DNA of 64,000 nt from Isoetes taiwanensis (taxonomy: Eukaryota > Streptophyta > Lycopodiopsida > Isoetales > Isoetaceae): positions 3,089,275 to 3,153,274 of the forward strand of contig JAJEKV010000020.1 of assembly GCA_021234155.1 (NCBI GenBank), read 5' to 3'. The translations under genes were made by a program, and so were the position numbers. The notes beneath the pieces are model-generated. The model was not told the origin of the DNA and did not search any database. It saw only the letters and a program-made list of their open reading frames with translations. Below are positions 1-10,180 of the stretch, piece after piece. Position 1 is the stretch's first letter. Each line of letters starts with the position of its first letter.

Positions 1-417
1 TTGGCTTTGGGTTGGAAATTCCTTCAACTTGTTGACTAAGATCCGCAATGGTCCTGCAAAGTCTCCGCGATTCTCCTGGTTCCGCTTGAGTGTGTTGAGG
101 TCGCTCAGCAGTTGTTGATCATCCGCAAAGGGTGCCGTGATGGGAAAGAAAAAGAGGTCTTCATGTGTATCCAATCTTGTTTCCAAAGTGGCTTTTGTTT
201 TGCCATCACCATTCGTGGGGTGCTCCACGCAGGTCGCCGAAAAGATGTGGAATTTTAGTTTTGGATCGGAGTGACCATTGAGATCCGCAAGTGACTCAAA
301 TTCATCCATGTGAGCCTGAGCACTCTGGTCTATGTGTTTACCTTTATCATTTCCAAAGAGTGGATATGGGAGTTTTAAAGCATGTGTAGGAGTCGGTAGA
401 TGAATGGGTGTTTGCAT
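1..417 (-). CDS. Gag-like ORF of a minus-strand LTR retrotransposon, partial
   Basis: An open frame on the minus strand runs from an ATG at 417 off the left edge (139 codons visible, no stop) and stays open upstream of that ATG to about 500. The visible protein has a Pro-rich start, then PLFGNDKGKH, HMDEFESL and a Lys-rich segment. This layout is reminiscent of the start of a plant retrotransposon capsid region, where a short 'LP-x-F-x-G' motif is followed by an acidic helix. No zinc knuckle is visible in the window. The frame sits about 570 bases inside a primer-binding site and LTR on the same strand, which supports a gag role. It overlaps the end of the frame at 347-985 in another phase, so gag appears frameshifted near 420-610. 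The assignment rests on position more than on clear homology. Confidence 0.4.
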   Translation of the reverse strand, partial: MQTPIHLPTPTHALKLPYPLFGNDKGKHIDQSAQAHMDEFESLADLNGHSDPKLKFHIFSATCVEHPTNGDGKTKATLETRLDTHEDLFFFPITAPFADDQQLLSDLNTLKRNQENRGDFAGPLRILVNKLKEFPTQSQ

Positions 418-985
418 TTGTGGAAAAGAAAAGAAAAAGGGTGTTGGTTGTCTTGCATAGGTACGAAAAACCGCATAGGTTGTGTGAGATTAGTAAAAAG
501 AGGTAATCAAGCGTTTGTAGTGGGAACAAAGGTTGTGACAGGCATGAACAGTGTGGTGGGGAAACATTAAAGGGAACAGACGGTAGGGGAATTGACAAAA
601 GGTGGAAGCGGTGGTACCAAGTTCCTAAAGAAAGATTACCAATAGAGAAAAACATTTTGCGCATGTTCCAGAAAATTGCGGTGGTTTCTGGCGGATCTTG
701 AGTTGGGGATTCCGGTGGAGTAAATTCAAAGGGTCGCGGTTTGCGGCCTCTCGTATGATGTGGCGAACGAGGAACGGAACAATGGCGACCTTCCACGGGG
801 GAGGCCTGGCCGAAAGTTGTCGGTGTAGGTGGAACGGTGCGCGCTCCTCGCATAGAAGAAGAGACAATCGAACCAGAGTGTATGTGGACATATTCATGGG
901 AGGCGGGGAAGCTACAGCTTTCATGGCGGCCGCCTTGACTCCATCCGGTGTTGAATATCGCCGGAGTAAAGAAGGGATTGAACAT
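347..985 (-). pseudogene. N-terminal gag-leader frame of the same minus-strand element
   Basis: The minus-strand frame begins with the first ATG after the primer-binding site (ATG at 985) and gives about 213 codons to a stop at 347. The first 120 residues are rich in Pro, Ser, Arg and Thr; the rest turns hydrophobic and low-complexity, as expected after a frame slip. The longer open frame to 1414 reads back through the primer-binding site and LTR, so I do not treat that extension as protein. The likely arrangement is one gag gene broken between about 420 and 610, continuing in the frame at 1-417. No family domain is recognised in this part. Confidence 0.3.
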
Positions 986-1009
986 GGTATCAATACGCCT
1001 TCGGAGTGA

Positions 1010-1026
1010 GCCCGCCAACAGCGCCA
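1010..1026 (-). other. Candidate tRNA-Asp-type primer-binding site
   Basis: Read on the minus strand from 1026, the sequence TGGCGCTGTTGGCGGGC resembles the TGGCGCCGTTGCCGGGG site used by many plant Ty3/gypsy elements primed by tRNA-Asp, with a few mismatches. It lies two bases inside the proposed LTR end and 25-40 bases before the first gag-side ATG. The mismatches suggest decay or a different primer. Confidence 0.4.
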
Positions 1027-1029
1027 AGA

Positions 1030-1588
1030 TGTTTGGGGTCCGCCTCGATCGCTGAGGGATGATCTCTGTGAGATCCGTGGAAGTCCGGCAGGGCAAATCC
1101 CGAGACACTCTTGTCACGCTGATTTTTGCTAACAGAGGAAAGAACAAGAAAACTCCTGAGATAAAACAAAGAATGGCAATACACAATGAAACACACAAGA
1201 CACTTGTGGAGAACACGGCAATCCATTGATCAAAACAAGTGTACAATGAAGGCTCAAAAGAGCGCAACAAAGTACTCAAAGATGTCCGCTTCAGAGTGAC
1301 ACAAAAGAACACTCGAACCCTCTTTTGAAGGAGCAAAAATGCTACAATATATAGGAACACCTGGAGTGGCCTCACGGGCCCGAATCTGATCCTCATCATG
1401 ACAACGTGCTCCACTACTTGGGCACTCGAACAGAATCGAGCCGTCCGCGCGCGTGCTAGCAGACAAGTAGTGGCCCGCCGTGGGTCCTACCTTTGGGTCT
1501 TCGCTTTTGGAGGAGCTTTGACCCGGCGTGGCTTTGTGGATCCCTCTTCTTGGACACCGTGGCTGTGGGGCCTCGCCCTCATGCGACA
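1030..1588 (-). mobile_element. 5' LTR of a minus-strand LTR retrotransposon
   Basis: Read on the minus strand, the segment starts TGTCGCATGAGGGCG at 1588 and ends in AAACA at 1030, giving the TG...CA ends of an LTR (559 bp). It is followed after two bases by a sequence resembling a primer-binding site. The second LTR lies outside the window, so the boundaries rest on the terminal dinucleotides and the primer-site position only. The right end abuts a plus-strand gypsy pol fragment starting near 1636, so this element may have inserted into that older element. Confidence 0.45.
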
Positions 1589-1635
1589 AGTATAGACTGC
1601 GTGTGTCTACGCGCCAGCCTGAGTGGCTAACAAAG

Positions 1636-4350
1636 AGGATGACAGAGGTAAAATGGTTGAGTTGTTTGAGGATTGGGTGGATGTTTTTGCTTGGGAATAT
1701 TCAGAACTAAAGGGGATTGATAAAAATATTTGTGAGTTTGAAATAAAAGTTCGAGAAGATGCTAAACCCGTATGCGAAATTGAGGAGAATTAATTCTTCA
1801 CTCTTGGATCTTATCAAACAAGAGTTGTCTAAAATGCAGAGTCGTCCGATAATGCCTATTGTGAATCCTTCACTGGTTTCATGCATTGTCCCAGCTTTTA
1901 AAAAAAATGGTTCTTTGAGGATTTGTGTAGATTATAGAGATCTTAATAAGGCTACCATTAAAGATTGTTATCCCTTGCCTTTTTAGAAGAAATCCTTTAT
2001 GCAAAGAGTCGGTAAATCCATGTACTCATTTTTGGATGGTTTCTCCGGGTTCAATCAGATAAGCATTAAACAAGAAGATCAGCCCAAGACATCTTTTATC
2101 ACCCCATGGGGAACTTTTTGCAATGAAAAGGATGCCTTTTGGTTTAATGAATGCCCCCTGCTACATTTCAAAGGGCCATGGACACCTGCCTTTTTGCAAG
2201 CATGACTCGCAATGAGTTTAGAGTCTTCCCGGATGATTTATGCCTAGGTACTTGAAGGAAATGACCATGTTTCGTGAGCTAACAAGAATATTTATATTGT
2301 GCGCATAAGCTGGAGTTAATCTAAATCCAAAGAAGTGCATCTTTTATCATCTAGAGGCCAACTGTTAGGCCATGAAGTTTACCTGTGGTCTTCAAGTAGT
2401 CGAGGAAAAATCATTGCCTTAAAGAAGCTTCTGACCCCAAGACACTTAGAGATGTTAAAGAATTTATGGGGATGACTTTTTGAGAATTTATGTGCCTAAT
2501 TTCTCTCACCATGTTAGTCCTATTTCCAAATTAACCAGTGGGCCATGTTAGTAAAAAGAAAGTAAATACAAAGCTATTGTTTGGACCGATGAATGTGAGA
2601 AGGCTTTTTGTGCGATTATAGAAGCTATTTGCCATGCCACTTTCGATTGAAAACCCCAGATCTCTCAACGCCATTCACAATTTACATTACTGTTACTAAA
2701 AAGAGCTGTTGGGATTGCTATTTTGCAGAAAAGCACCCCATTGCTTTTGCAAGTAAACAATGGTCTCAAACCGAGGAGAGGTATCCTAAGATAGAGAGGA
2801 GTGCTTCTGCTCTTATTTTTTAATAGAAAGGCAAGGACATCTTCTACAAAAAATCCCAAGCTACTTTTTTATATGCAGCAGAATCCCATGCCTTTTTTGT
2901 ATGGTAAGAAATTGGAAAAACCCAAGCTTCATAGGTGGGCTTGTAGGCTCCATCTTATGATCTAAAGGTTAAGGTCATCCATGTGGTGAATAATCCGAGT
3001 TTGTATTTACTGCTTTGCCTATTTTGAGCACGAAGAAGTTGTGCGGGAAGAAGGAGAGATGGCTAATCTTGTGGCAAATGAACAAGATCTTTCGGATAAA
3101 CAGGCTCAAGGTTGGCGGCAATCTATTAGAAAATTCCTCAAATATCAAGAGATACCTCCTGAATTTTCTAAAAGTCAAGCTTACAAGTTTAGGGCTGAAA
3201 TGTTTAACTTACACTTTGATTGGAGATATTTTGTGCAAGGTAAACAGGGATGGTGTTCTTTTAAGGTGTGTTGATGAAGAGGAGGCTGCCTTAGTGCTTT
3301 CCGAGAATCATAAAGGTGTTTGTGGTGGTCATTTTTTTGGCAGATACAACTGCCAAAAAATATTAAGGTCCGTTATTTCGCCTCATTTATTTAGAGATTG
3401 CTATGATGTCATTAAAACTTGCCATCAATGCCAGATCTTTGGTAAGAAAATTTTGCATCCTGCCCCTCTTACTGGGATTGTGTCCCCAGGCCCATTTCAA
3501 GTTTGGGGGCTAGATTATGTTGGCCCTATAAATCCCCCATCTTCTCGCTCAGCATGAATACATTGTTGTGGCCACAGATTTATTTACCAAATGGTCAGAA
3601 GCGGCATCCTTGAGAAAAGCAAATGCATATACTACTGCTAGGTTTTTGCATGAAAATATTTGTTCTAGGTTTGGAATCCCTTTCAAAATTTTGACTGATA
3701 GAGGCTCTACTTTTATTAATGAGGTTATTCAAATTCTTGTCTCAAGTCTCAAAATCAGACATGTGAAAAGCTCAGCCTATTATCCTCAAGGAAATGGTCA
3801 AGCTGAGTCTACTAACAAAGTGCTTAAGGGAATTTTGCAGAAAACGGTTTGCCAAAACCAAAAAGATTGGCATTTGAAATTATATGATGCCCTTTGGGCT
3901 CATAGAATCACTGCTAAAGCTGCCACTAATGCTTCTCCCTTCAGTTTGGTTTATGGTGTTGAAGCGATTATTCCTGTTGAGTTGGAGATTCCCTCTTTGA
4001 GAATGGCACTCAAGTTGGATCTGAGTTTCTTGAAGCATTACAACACGGTATGAAGTTTTGCTAAAATTGGATGAGGATAGATTTGATGCGTAAAAACTTC
4101 AATCTACTTAAGAAGGCTAGGAGTGCAAAGAAATTTTAAAGCAGCTCACAAGCTCCGAGATAGATTGGCTCCATTGGAACTCGTGCTCAAATGGGATGTT
4201 GCAAATGAAGGTAAGCTATCTAAATTTGAAAAATCCTTGGGAAGGCCCTTACCCAGTTGTAAAAGAAGCCGGGTTGTTCATCCTATTGGCTTAAGGATCT
4301 CAAAACAGGTTTGGAATTACCAAATCCTACAAATATCCAGCATTTGAAAA
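1636..4350 (+). pseudogene. Decayed Ty3/gypsy pol: protease-RT linker, RT, RNase H, integrase
   Basis: Plus-strand pol pieces in several frames. At about 1650-1780 is the linker before RT (DVFAWEYSELKGID). At 1759-1986 is RT with [20 protein letters not shown]; at 1999-2140 RT continues with YSFLDGFSGFNQI. The YxDD box is not readable. At about 2650-2820 is an RNase H remnant (HPIAFASKQWSQTEERYPK) whose first catalytic Asp is lost. At 3270-3557 is the integrase zinc finger (two His, then CHQC), reaching GLDYVGP. At 3568-4053 is the integrase core with LTDRGSTF and GQAESTNK, so the D-D-E residues are all visible. Frames break near 1795, 1985, 2200-2600, 2820-3010 and 3555. The linker and integrase wording resemble the Tat/Athila side of plant Ty3/gypsy rather than chromoviruses. 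It has no function as it stands. Confidence 0.85.
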
Positions 4351-4676
4351 GATATTGGCCTCAACATGCATGTTTAGGCCTTTTTGCTCCTATATGAATA
4401 CTTATTTTAACTTAGAGTAGGTTAATTGTTGTTGAAAATTGAAGATTTAAAACTCTTTTGATTGGTTCTGTTCATTTCCCTTTAGGCTTAAGCTGTAGAT
4501 TCTTGTTGATTGGATTTGCTAAGTTGTTTTTGGTTAGTTGTATTCAAGGTTCTTAATACCTGTACCATCAAGACCATTTTTCCTTTGAGGTGAGCTAATT
4601 GTGTGTTCTGTTTGAAGCAGAAATATTTTTTTCAAGACCAGACAATTTCAAAAAGAGCAAGAGAATTTCTATTCGT

Positions 4677-4677
<1 letters not shown>

Positions 4678-4707
<30 letters not shown>
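4678..4707 (+). repeat. 30-base A-run
   Basis: An uninterrupted run of 30 A on the plus strand lies about 330 bases downstream of the last pol-like codons, with no recognisable LTR or polypurine tract between. It could be the tail of a retroposed transcript or a simple homopolymer. Confidence 0.9.
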
Positions 4708-4710
<3 letters not shown>

Positions 4711-4728
4711 ACAGATGATCAGATCCTC

Positions 4729-5163
4729 TCATAGGAAGCCAATGCTATCAGTATTCCCTGAAGGGATAGTAGGAATCTTGTCTGAAGGAGAGCCATCTGC
4801 AGCATCCAAGAGACCATTATATCTGGTAAAAAAAATGTTCATGGTACCAAAAACATACTGATCTTCACTCCAGAGATTCTCTTTCAGGAGTTTGAAATGC
4901 ATCTCTTTTATCATGAGAAGCATCAAGGAACCATAGCTATCTGCTAGCATCCTGTGGGAGTAGTATAACTGCCTATACCTGTCAATTTGAGCATCTGTCA
5001 GCTCATGATGATGCTTACACAAAAAGTAGTGCATATGTAGCATCCAATGCATTCCCTTGTAAAAATTCTGCCCACAGAGCCTTTGTGTTCTGATACACTT
5101 TGCTAGCTTCTTTCTCTTGATAAGTCTTTTGCCCAAGGAAACACTCCATGGCAAGGTGATCAT
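4729..5163 (-). CDS. Unrecognised ORF, 144 aa
   Basis: A minus-strand ORF from ATG 5163 to a stop at 4729. It has a basic start (residues 12-25), a His-rich stretch (KHHHEL near residue 51), then a long region of helix-like composition rich in Leu, Met and Tyr, and a Gly/Ser/Pro-rich end. I recognise no family. Its balanced composition suggests former coding sequence, perhaps an exon or a piece of a retroelement. It lies outside the large duplication, so there is no second copy for comparison. The stop falls 21 bases from the A-run. Confidence 0.25.
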   Translation of the reverse strand: MITLPWSVSLGKRLIKRKKLAKCIRTQRLCGQNFYKGMHWMLHMHYFLCKHHHELTDAQIDRYRQLYYSHRMLADSYGSLMLLMIKEMHFKLLKENLWSEDQYVFGTMNIFFTRYNGLLDAADGSPSDKIPTIPSGNTDSIGFL

Positions 5164-5298
5164 GGTTCATGTCTTTTTTTTTGTAGAGTTCCTTTTTGAG
5201 TCGTGGTAGTTTTGGTCAACATTTGTGCCTTCCCATATACACCGCCTCGTAAATGCATGTGCACCGAAAATTTCCACGAGGAAGAGGTTCTTCATTAA

Positions 5299-5586
5299 TT
5301 AAAACATTGTCCCATTATCGCATCTCAGATGCAATTCTTGCACAGGTCTGATTACACCATAAGGAATAGGTACTCCGGTAGCTGGATCAAGCTCAGGAAG
5401 CACTCCTAAATTGCTCGGATCAGCTGTTACATTGTCCCAGATAGGTGTATGGTAAGAAAAAGGAGCCATGATCGGCAAGGGAGGTCGAGTTTTCTGAGCA
5501 CGAGCAGAGGAGGAGCAAATTAGGGTTCGAGCTCGATGGTTTGAATTTTTTGGTTTGAAGGTTTGAATTTTTAGTTTGAAATACAT
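5299..5586 (-). CDS. Unrecognised ORF, 95 aa
   Basis: A minus-strand ORF of 95 codons; an internal Met at residue 40 (MAPFSYHTPIWD) is a better start because the preceding residues are Lys/Arg/Ser-rich and read like leader sequence. The remaining 56 residues are Pro-rich (DPATGVPIPYGVIRPV). I recognise no family. It lies just upstream of the 144-aa ORF on the same strand, and an out-of-frame stretch between them (5165-5298) also reads sensibly, so both may be remnants of one coding unit. Low certainty. Confidence 0.2.
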   Translation of the reverse strand: MYFKLKIQTFKPKNSNHRARTLICSSSARAQKTRPPLPIMAPFSYHTPIWDNVTADPSNLGVLPELDPATGVPIPYGVIRPVQELHLRCDNGTMF

Positions 5587-6118
5587 TCAATGGTTGTATG
5601 AGCCAAATTTCTTGAATAGTAGAAGTTTAGTTAAATAGGGTAGAGATTTGCTATGCTTTAACAATTTTGAGTGTTGTCATTTCAGGTCCATTTGCTCATT
5701 ACTCTTATTTGTCTTAAGTTGGCCTCTTTCCATCTAGCCCTTGCTTCCATATGAAATTTTAAGAGTGCTAATCCTACATTGTTACTCATCCCTTTATTTG
5801 GCACTCATGCTAATTTGATTATCATTGTCATATGCAGGTTCATCCACTTCTTCTCCATATTCACTTGTCTTGAGTTGTCCTACCTTCCATTTGATCTTAT
5901 TTTCTTATCACTCTCTCCATTACCTTATACTATACCTCATATTTCCCACCACCGCAGTAATTCTATTCCCTCCACCACTTGTTGATATTTTGAAGACCTT
6001 CAGTTAGCATTTCTTTCCTTTGAGGCCGAGGGGACCAGCCTCATTCTTTCCTTTTTGAGGAGATGTTGCCCCTTTTTGGGCAACATGGACCATCATGATA
6101 CCTAGAGTTTCAAGATTG
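5587..6118. other. Non-coding stretch before the large duplication
   Basis: T-rich, pyrimidine-tract-rich sequence with only short shadow frames. I see no gene. The phrase TTCCTTTGAGG recurs with small changes (6016-6060), as it does just inside the duplicated unit, so this may be part of the same retroelement flank. Confidence 0.5.
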
Positions 6119-8540
6119 GAAGATACTTGTCGAGTTTGGAAGACTTGTGGTTTCTTTTGAGGTTTCATCTTAAGTTACTTTCCTATTACTCATATGGTAA
6201 GAGTTAGTGTTATTTTGATCCCCGCTAGAGTTTGGAAGAAATTGGCTCAAGTTTGGAAGACCCTTGGGATCTTGGTTGTATAGCCTAATTCTTTCCTTTG
6301 AGGAAATTTTCTAGTTACATTCTTATTTCTTGAAGACCAGGCAAAGGATATAGCAAGCTATACAAGGAGTTATAAGCATGTTGCTCATATTCACTCATAT
6401 GGAGCTAAATGGAGTTGCACCAATGGTTTGGAAGTCACACCTATGAAGATGTCACTTTAAAGGTGAATTTTGCTCTTGTTTAGGCCTTGAAGATTGGAAG
6501 ACCTTTTTAGAAGTTTGGAAGACCCTAGGGCCTTGAGCAAAGTTATGAGGTATGATTTGAGCTTTGGAGATAAGATCATGTGCTCTGGGGGGTTTCCATC
6601 CTTTATCCATTTCATCCATTCCATATCCACTTTCCTTTCATCTTTTTATACCCCATTTCCACCTTGTCATGCCTTCTTTCATTACTTCACTACCTATATT
6701 TTTATTGGCCTCACCTCCACTTGTGAATTGCTCTCAAGAGATCATGAAAAACTTCAAGAGCAAGGAGGCTTGAATTTTACTTTCATCTTATTTCCCTAAA
6801 TCCCATATAGCCTTTTTTTTTCCTATCTTTTCACCCTCTTCCTATGATTTTTTCACCATTCCCAAGGTTGAAAACTCATTGACCATGGTCAAAATGGGCA
6901 AAATTTCAAGTATCTCAATTTGACTTGAAAACACTCTAGATTTGGAGCTTGGCAAAAAATAGCTATGTTGGCCTTTCCAAAATTCAAAAAAGACCTTGGA
7001 AAATTCCTCAAATATTATTTCTTGGGATGCGTGCCAAAAAAATAAAAAAATAGCAAAAAAAAAAAAAACCTATTCTAGCCTATCTACCCTATTTTTCTAT
7101 TTTCCACCTCAGCCTAAATTCCACCTCAGCCCCCCCCCATTGGTCCACGTGGCAGCAGGGCAGGGCCTCCAGAACACGAGCTGGCACAACCCTTCTGCGT
7201 GGCACGCAAATTCAACATGCTGACTCGGATTATTCAATTTATATCCTTATCTTCCAGAATCATTCAGGCCTGTGGGATATATCGAGCTTTGAAAAAAAAC
7301 CCTAAACTTCTGAGCCTGCTAAATCTGGCAAATTCGTGCCCAAATCTGATTGAATCCGCCCCTTTTGCTCCAAATCATCTCCCCGAACCTTTTCCGAGAC
7401 CTCTGGAACCCCCTGTGGCACTTGATTCAAGGGAATTTGCTCAAATTAAGCCTAAAATCACTCAACCGAGCTGGTTTTTGGGAGGGACAGTTTTTATCCA
7501 AGAATGGACATCATTTTCTTCACCCCCCCTCGGAGATATACCTCTGTGATCTGGGCGCTTTCTATATCTTTGATATTTTATTGATCTGTTCTACTCCAAA
7601 TTCAGCTAATCCTGTTCGAGATTGAAGATTGACTGTATTTTGATCGAAGACCGACTGTGTTGTGACCTACCTGACACCAAAACTTCTACCGCATTCAAAA
7701 TTCCTTATTACTTTCTCTTCCGGACAATTTCTAGATTATCGAAGCTTACTATGCTTTGGGAGTTACTCTCAAGCATCATTTTGGATATTTTCTCCCGAGA
7801 TTTCTGAACTCCCCGTGATATTTTATGATCTTAATGCATATTCTTTGCCCTCGGAAAAATAGTGTTGCCATCTTCTCAAGTTATAAATCATAATGCCCTG
7901 TCTAGACCAATAGAAATCAGATATTTTAAGTTGAATCCCAAATAAATAGTTGTGTCCCAGCCTTAAATAGGATTGAGTATTGTTTATATGCAAAGAAAAC
8001 AAAGAAAAATAGTTTTTTTCATATACATCCACAAATCGTGATGTAATTCAAGACTTTGGTCCGTCTCGGTAAATATCATAGTGTTTGCTTGTCAAGAAAA
8101 CCCTATGCACGTGATTTAGAGTTCATTCTGAGGTCATTTGCACAAATTCCAACTCAAAATTCATCACCAAACTCCATTTGCAAATTTTGGCTCTCTGTTT
8201 TGGCATTGACCAATTTTTGACCTGAACTTTGACATTGATTTTCTTGGTCTTCCCTATCCAAATCGAGAGACAGACTTTCACCAAGAGTTCCCTCTACTTG
8301 TCTATAACTCATACCAAAACCAAAACTCAAAAAATCTTAAAGGGTGTGACTGCAAGATTGATTTTTGTTCTGACAGTTTTTTCTGCTTCAGGGACTGTAG
8401 TGATTTTGACAAAACCAGCATTTGAAATTGAGTTCTTTTGCTTTATATGATTAAGGATTGATCACCCTAAGTGATCTGGAGGTCCTGACCAGTTTGTTTA
8501 CACTTCCTTTGAGGTTAGGCTAAAATTCCAGGTTTTAGGC
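6119..8540. other. Retroelement-like non-coding flank
   Basis: No intact gene. The phrase AGTTTGGAAGA recurs at about 6133, 6231, 6251 and 6507. There are A-rich runs near 7030-7070 and a C-run near 7130. From about 8080 to 8530 short frames hint at a decayed coding region upstream of RT, but I could not assign gag or protease. It is probably the left part of the gypsy element whose RT starts near 8556. The equivalent stretch of copy 2 (36249-38610) differs by many small indels. Confidence 0.5.
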
Positions 8541-8555
8541 TAACACTCTCATTGC

Positions 8556-10073
8556 ATGGACTACAGGAAATTAAATCAGGCCACGGAATGGGATCATTTC
8601 CCGCTATCCTTCACAGACCAGGTTCTGGAAGAGGTCGCTGGTCACGAGATGTACTCCTTCATGGATGGTTTTTCGGGGTACAATCAAATCTCCATCAAAG
8701 AGGAAGATCAACTCAAAACCACTTTCACCACACTGTGGGGCACTTTTGCCTACAAGGTGGTTCCTTTTGGGTTATCAAATTCTCCATCCACTTTTCAACG
8801 TATCATGCTTTCAGTATTTCAAGATTACATGAAAGATACTCCATTTCTGCAAATCTTTCAGGATGATTTCTCAGCCTACAACTCAATGGATGACCACCTT
8901 GAGAAGTTGGAGCTGGTTTTTCAAAAATATGATGAGTCTGGTATCAGTCTTAATCCAGAAAAATGCACCTTCTGTGTCACCTCGGGTGTCTTTCTGGGCC
9001 ATGTGGTTAGTAAAGAAGGCATCACCATGAATCCTGCCAAAATCACTTGCGTGCTGAAGGCACATGCACCATCCAACATTAAAGAGACACGCTCCTTCCT
9101 GGGTAAGGTCAATTACTATGCCACCTTCATTCCTGGACTTGCTGCCATTGCTGATCCCATTCATAAACTCACGGGTGATGAATCGTCTTGGGCGTGGAAT
9201 CCCCAGGCGGAGGCAACATTTCAGAAGCTGAAGCTTTTGCTTACTCAGGCACCGGTACTTGTTCCCCCTCAATGGCACAAGCCCTTTCATGTTCATGTGG
9301 ATGTCTCGGCTTTTGCTATTGGTGTTGTTCTCTCTCAAGCCTATAATGAACACACAGATAAACCCATCCCCTATGCTAGCCGGAAACTCAATCCTGCGGA
9401 GCGCAATTATTCTTCCACGGAGCGGGAAGCACTGGGCTTAGTCTTCTGTGTCCAACGCTTCTGTCATTATTTGTTGGGAAGTAAGATCCAATTCTTTGTC
9501 GATCATCAAGCTCTTCTTCTGAAGAAAATTTGTGATGCTTCTCGCACGGATTGGCAGGACAATCTATCTACTGTTCTCTGGGCTTACAACACGAGTTTTA
9601 AAATCGCTACTGGCCACACTCCTTTCAAGCTGGTCTATGGCCAAGAGGCTTTCATGCCTTTTGAATATGTTCTTCCAGCTCTCCATTTTCAATTGGCCAC
9701 CGTGCATAATCCACCTGTAGCACTCCAAGAATGTGTTTATCAACTAGAACAGTTAGATGAACTGCGCCGAGACGCTTATCTTCGTGTCCTCACTGGCCAA
9801 CAATTGAGAAAATCCTGGCATGACAAACATCTCAAAGCAAAAACCTTCCAAGAGGGAGATTTAGTTCTACTTTATGACTCCAGATACAAAAATTTTCCGG
9901 CTAAATTAAAGTTTCGATGGCTTGGTCCTTATCAGATTCTTCAAGTCGTGCAACCCAGTGTTTTCAAACTTGCTGAGTTAGATGGCACACCATTACCTAC
10001 TCTAGTTAATGGCTTTCGCCTTAAACTTTTTCACACAGATGCAACAACAGCTCATTCAGACAACCAAGCATGA
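8556..10073 (+). CDS. Ty3/gypsy pol with in-frame loss of the integrase core (RT-RNase H-integrase C-terminus)
   Basis: A 505-codon ORF from ATG 8556. RT begins within the conserved domain (MDYRKLNQATEWDHFPLSF), so the RT N-terminus and everything upstream are missing. Next come GHEYSF-type and FGLSNSPSTFQR motifs and a divergent active site IFQDDFSAY, where both Asp remain but the usual Tyr-Leu/Met before them is Phe-Gln. RNase H shows HVHVDVSAFAIGVVLSQ, STEREALGLVF and FFVDHQALLL, so the D-E-D residues are visible (residues about 250-325). After ALLL the frame passes straight to TDWQDNLSTVLWAYNTSF, the integrase region after the catalytic core. The zinc finger and D-D-E core are therefore deleted in frame. 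A chromodomain is not evident; the end has DLVLLYDSRYKNFPAKLKFRW. It looks like a non-autonomous relic. Copy 2 carries the same deletion at 39490-39560. Confidence 0.85.
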   Translation: MDYRKLNQATEWDHFPLSFTDQVLEEVAGHEMYSFMDGFSGYNQISIKEEDQLKTTFTTLWGTFAYKVVPFGLSNSPSTFQRIMLSVFQDYMKDTPFLQIFQDDFSAYNSMDDHLEKLELVFQKYDESGISLNPEKCTFCVTSGVFLGHVVSKEGITMNPAKITCVLKAHAPSNIKETRSFLGKVNYYATFIPGLAAIADPIHKLTGDESSWAWNPQAEATFQKLKLLLTQAPVLVPPQWHKPFHVHVDVSAFAIGVVLSQAYNEHTDKPIPYASRKLNPAERNYSSTEREALGLVFCVQRFCHYLLGSKIQFFVDHQALLLKKICDASRTDWQDNLSTVLWAYNTSFKIATGHTPFKLVYGQEAFMPFEYVLPALHFQLATVHNPPVALQECVYQLEQLDELRRDAYLRVLTGQQLRKSWHDKHLKAKTFQEGDLVLLYDSRYKNFPAKLKFRWLGPYQILQVVQPSVFKLAELDGTPLPTLVNGFRLKLFHTDATTAHSDNQA

Positions 10074-10143
10074 TCATTCAGATTCTGAAACCAGTGAGTA
10101 GAAGGCTATTTATATTATATATCGCGAGAGAAAAACAAAATTT

Positions 10144-10180
10144 GGGCACTGCCCATATATTTTCGCTATGGGCTGAGCCC
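10144..10180. other. Short stem-loop downstream of pol
   Basis: GGGC-ACT-GCCCATA, a 9-base loop, then TATGGGC-TGA-GCCC: an 11-bp interrupted inverted repeat just after the pol stop. It is partly retained in copy 2 near 40170-40215. It could be an RNA hairpin of the element's 3' region. No function is claimed. Confidence 0.6.

Noticed and set aside
993-1414. N-terminal extension of the minus-strand 355-aa frame
   Set aside because: It reads back through the proposed primer-binding site and LTR, so it is not plausible protein.
8883-9353. 156-aa minus-strand ORF
   Set aside because: It is the antisense shadow of the gypsy RT/RNase H frame.
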